Shown here piece after piece: positions 63,297 to 64,000 of a DNA stretch of 64,000 nt. Origin of the DNA: Haloarculaceae archaeon H-GB1-1. GTDB lineage: Archaea > Halobacteriota > Halobacteria > Halobacteriales > Haloarculaceae. Numbering within the stretch: the first letter of the stretch is position 1; each line of letters opens with the position of its first letter. The DNA lies in the NCBI GenBank assembly GCA_029688825.1, contig JARUKX010000006.1, positions 111,337 to 175,336 on the forward strand, read 5' to 3'. Below the pieces are notes generated by a model that worked only from the letters and a program-made list of their open reading frames with translations, was not told where the DNA came from and made no database searches. The translations under genes and the position numbers were made by a program.

Positions 63297-63428
63297 CTCT
63301 CCGCCCCGCCGAAGCGGCAACGCTCTCTCGTTTCTTGCGACGGACACCGGACGACAGCGCTCGAAGGGCGCACTCGCACGGCCGTGAATCGAAACCCCTT
63401 TAGTTCGATTCGCCATACGACGGAGTGC

Positions 63429-63608
63429 GGGGTCGTGGCCTAGTCCGGGAAGGCAACTGACTCCAGAGGCTAACGCGCCCGGTGACGAAACTCCAGACTG
63501 ATATACTGAGCGACCGACTGATCATCGGTCGTGACGATGACCCTCTGGAGATCCGAGGCGCACACCGGAGATATCAGTTGATCGGGGGTTCAAATCCCTC
63601 CGACCCCA
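63429..63608 (+). tRNA. tRNA-Trp (anticodon CCA) with a 106-nt intron
   Basis: Exon 1 is 63429-63466, ending after G37 (loop CTCCAG). Exon 2 is 63573-63608, starting with A38. The acceptor stem is GGGGTCG/CGACCCC with discriminator A. The split anticodon stem ACTGA pairs with TCAGT. TTTAGT at 63399-63404 is the likely TATA box. The intron lies at the canonical 37/38 site and would be removed by the archaeal splicing endonuclease at a bulge-helix-bulge. Confidence 0.95.
63467..63572 (+). ncRNA. tRNA-Trp intron carrying a box C/D 2'-O-methylation guide
   Basis: Box C is GTGACGA (63482-63488) and D' is CTGA (63506-63509). The preceding ACTGATAT (63497-63504) pairs with the exon-2 junction ATATCAGT, placing the fifth base before D' opposite U39. 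A second C-like box (CGATGA, 63535-63540) and D-like CCGA (63553-63556) frame CTCTGGAG (63543-63550), which pairs with the anticodon loop so that the fifth base is opposite C34. These are the two known targets of the Haloferax tRNA-Trp intron. Confidence 0.9.
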
Positions 63609-63695
63609 TAACGACCTTAAGTATTGCGGAGCTTTTTGCCTGTTCTTTGCGACAGTAGCACACCGCTTAGACATTGATGCTACGGAGGTGCCGGC

Positions 63696-63959
63696 ATGAC
63701 GCTGTGGCAGCCACGGCCACAGTGTTCCGACAGCAACGCCTGCCAGCACTGTGACGGGCACGTTTCGGCGTCGTTCCGGCGGACATTCGGGGACCGATAT
63801 AACGTCGCCCACCGCTGCCAAGGCTGTGACTCCCGCCCTCGACTCCAGGCAGGGAGCGCAGCGGGCCGTGACGTACCGTATCCCGACCCGGACGAGCAAC
63901 CCAACCGGAACCGCGGAATGCGGACCGAAGCGCAACAGGTGGGCGGTGAGAGCCTGTGA
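63696..63959 (+). CDS. Zinc-ribbon haloarchaeal protein (DUF7563-like)
   Basis: An 87-residue protein. CQHC (about residues 16-19) and CQGC (41-44) frame the conserved-looking HVSASFRRTFGDRYNVAHR. The C-terminal 40 residues are a low-complexity polar tail. It resembles a family of short zinc ribbons often located near integrated elements and defence genes in haloarchaea (from memory). The downstream gene overlaps the stop. Confidence 0.65.
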   Translation: MTLWQPRPQCSDSNACQHCDGHVSASFRRTFGDRYNVAHRCQGCDSRPRLQAGSAAGRDVPYPDPDEQPNRNRGMRTEAQQVGGESL

Positions 63960-64000
63960 GGACCGTCGGGCTGGCCTGTCACGAGTTCCACGCGAACGCA
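63956..64000 (+). CDS. Start of a following gene (partial)
   Basis: GTG 63956 overlaps the preceding TGA (GTGA), and 15 codons (MRTVGLACHEFHANA) remain open to the window end. The overlap is the usual coupling form in this genome, but the product cannot be judged from 15 codons. Confidence 0.35.
   Translation, partial: MRTVGLACHEFHANA

Overview
The window comes from an extremely halophilic archaeon (class Halobacteria). The DNA is GC-rich, the proteins are strongly acidic, and AT-rich TATA boxes sit about 25-35 bases before start codons, as expected for leaderless mRNAs. The gene content agrees: GatE-type amidotransferase, MptE and Mch C1/pterin genes, TFB and TrmB regulators, a Tat-type lipoprotein, and a tRNA-Trp whose intron carries a box C/D guide RNA. 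It is ordinary chromosomal DNA with no insertion sequence, integrase, CRISPR array or rRNA. I do not assign a genus.

Layout. 1-5.4 kb: malic enzyme-phosphotransacetylase (cut by the window edge), short heme A synthase, and a four-gene polar amino-acid ABC transporter. 5.5-9.4 kb: C2H2 microprotein, mptE-folP pterin genes, a TrmJ-type methyltransferase with an unknown partner, and a membrane protein. 9.5-16.3 kb: ferredoxin, gatE, a pair of PH-domain membrane proteins, a broken HTH_10 regulator, and fumC. 16.4-22.2 kb: flavodoxin, thiamine-binding protein, mch and an unknown partner, a GTPBP1-like GTPase, fen1, and an acetyltransferase. 22.6-30 kb: sdhCDBA, a deacylase divergent from a RimK ligase fused to a retropepsin-like domain, an AlkA-like glycosylase, and TrmB divergent from TFB. 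31-34.6 kb: divergent beta-oxidation genes. 35 kb: tRNA-Glu followed by unusual hairpins. 35.6-47.8 kb: UDG, site-2 protease, UspA, cupin, ZIP transporter, SDR, archaeal ornithine cyclodeaminase, small unknowns, a degenerate JAMM protein, quinol nitric-oxide reductase, and a VOC protein. 47.9-57 kb: a micropeptide and the branched-chain amino-acid cluster leuA - ilvB-ilvN-ilvC-orf-leuC-leuD-leuB. 57-64 kb: small proteins, an RCK-DHH protein, tRNA-Lys with hairpins and an 18-bp tandem repeat, guaB, conserved haloarchaeal genes, intron-containing tRNA-Trp, and a zinc-ribbon gene.

Most notable signal. In front of ilvB lies a previously hidden 28-codon frame ending in Leu-Leu-Gly-Ile-Ile-Val-Gly-Ala-Val. 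It overlaps a long hairpin. Its Leu codons can form a 9-bp helix with the Shine-Dalgarno sequence of a 17-codon minicistron whose stop overlaps the ilvB start. This is the layout of a branched-chain amino-acid-sensing leader-peptide attenuator, here in an archaeon. Other items for follow-up are the tRNA-trailing mirror hairpins, a strongly SD-led micropeptide, the RimK-retropepsin fusion, two +1 frameshifts in four-base runs (leuA and the HTH_10 gene), and several operator-like inverted repeats.
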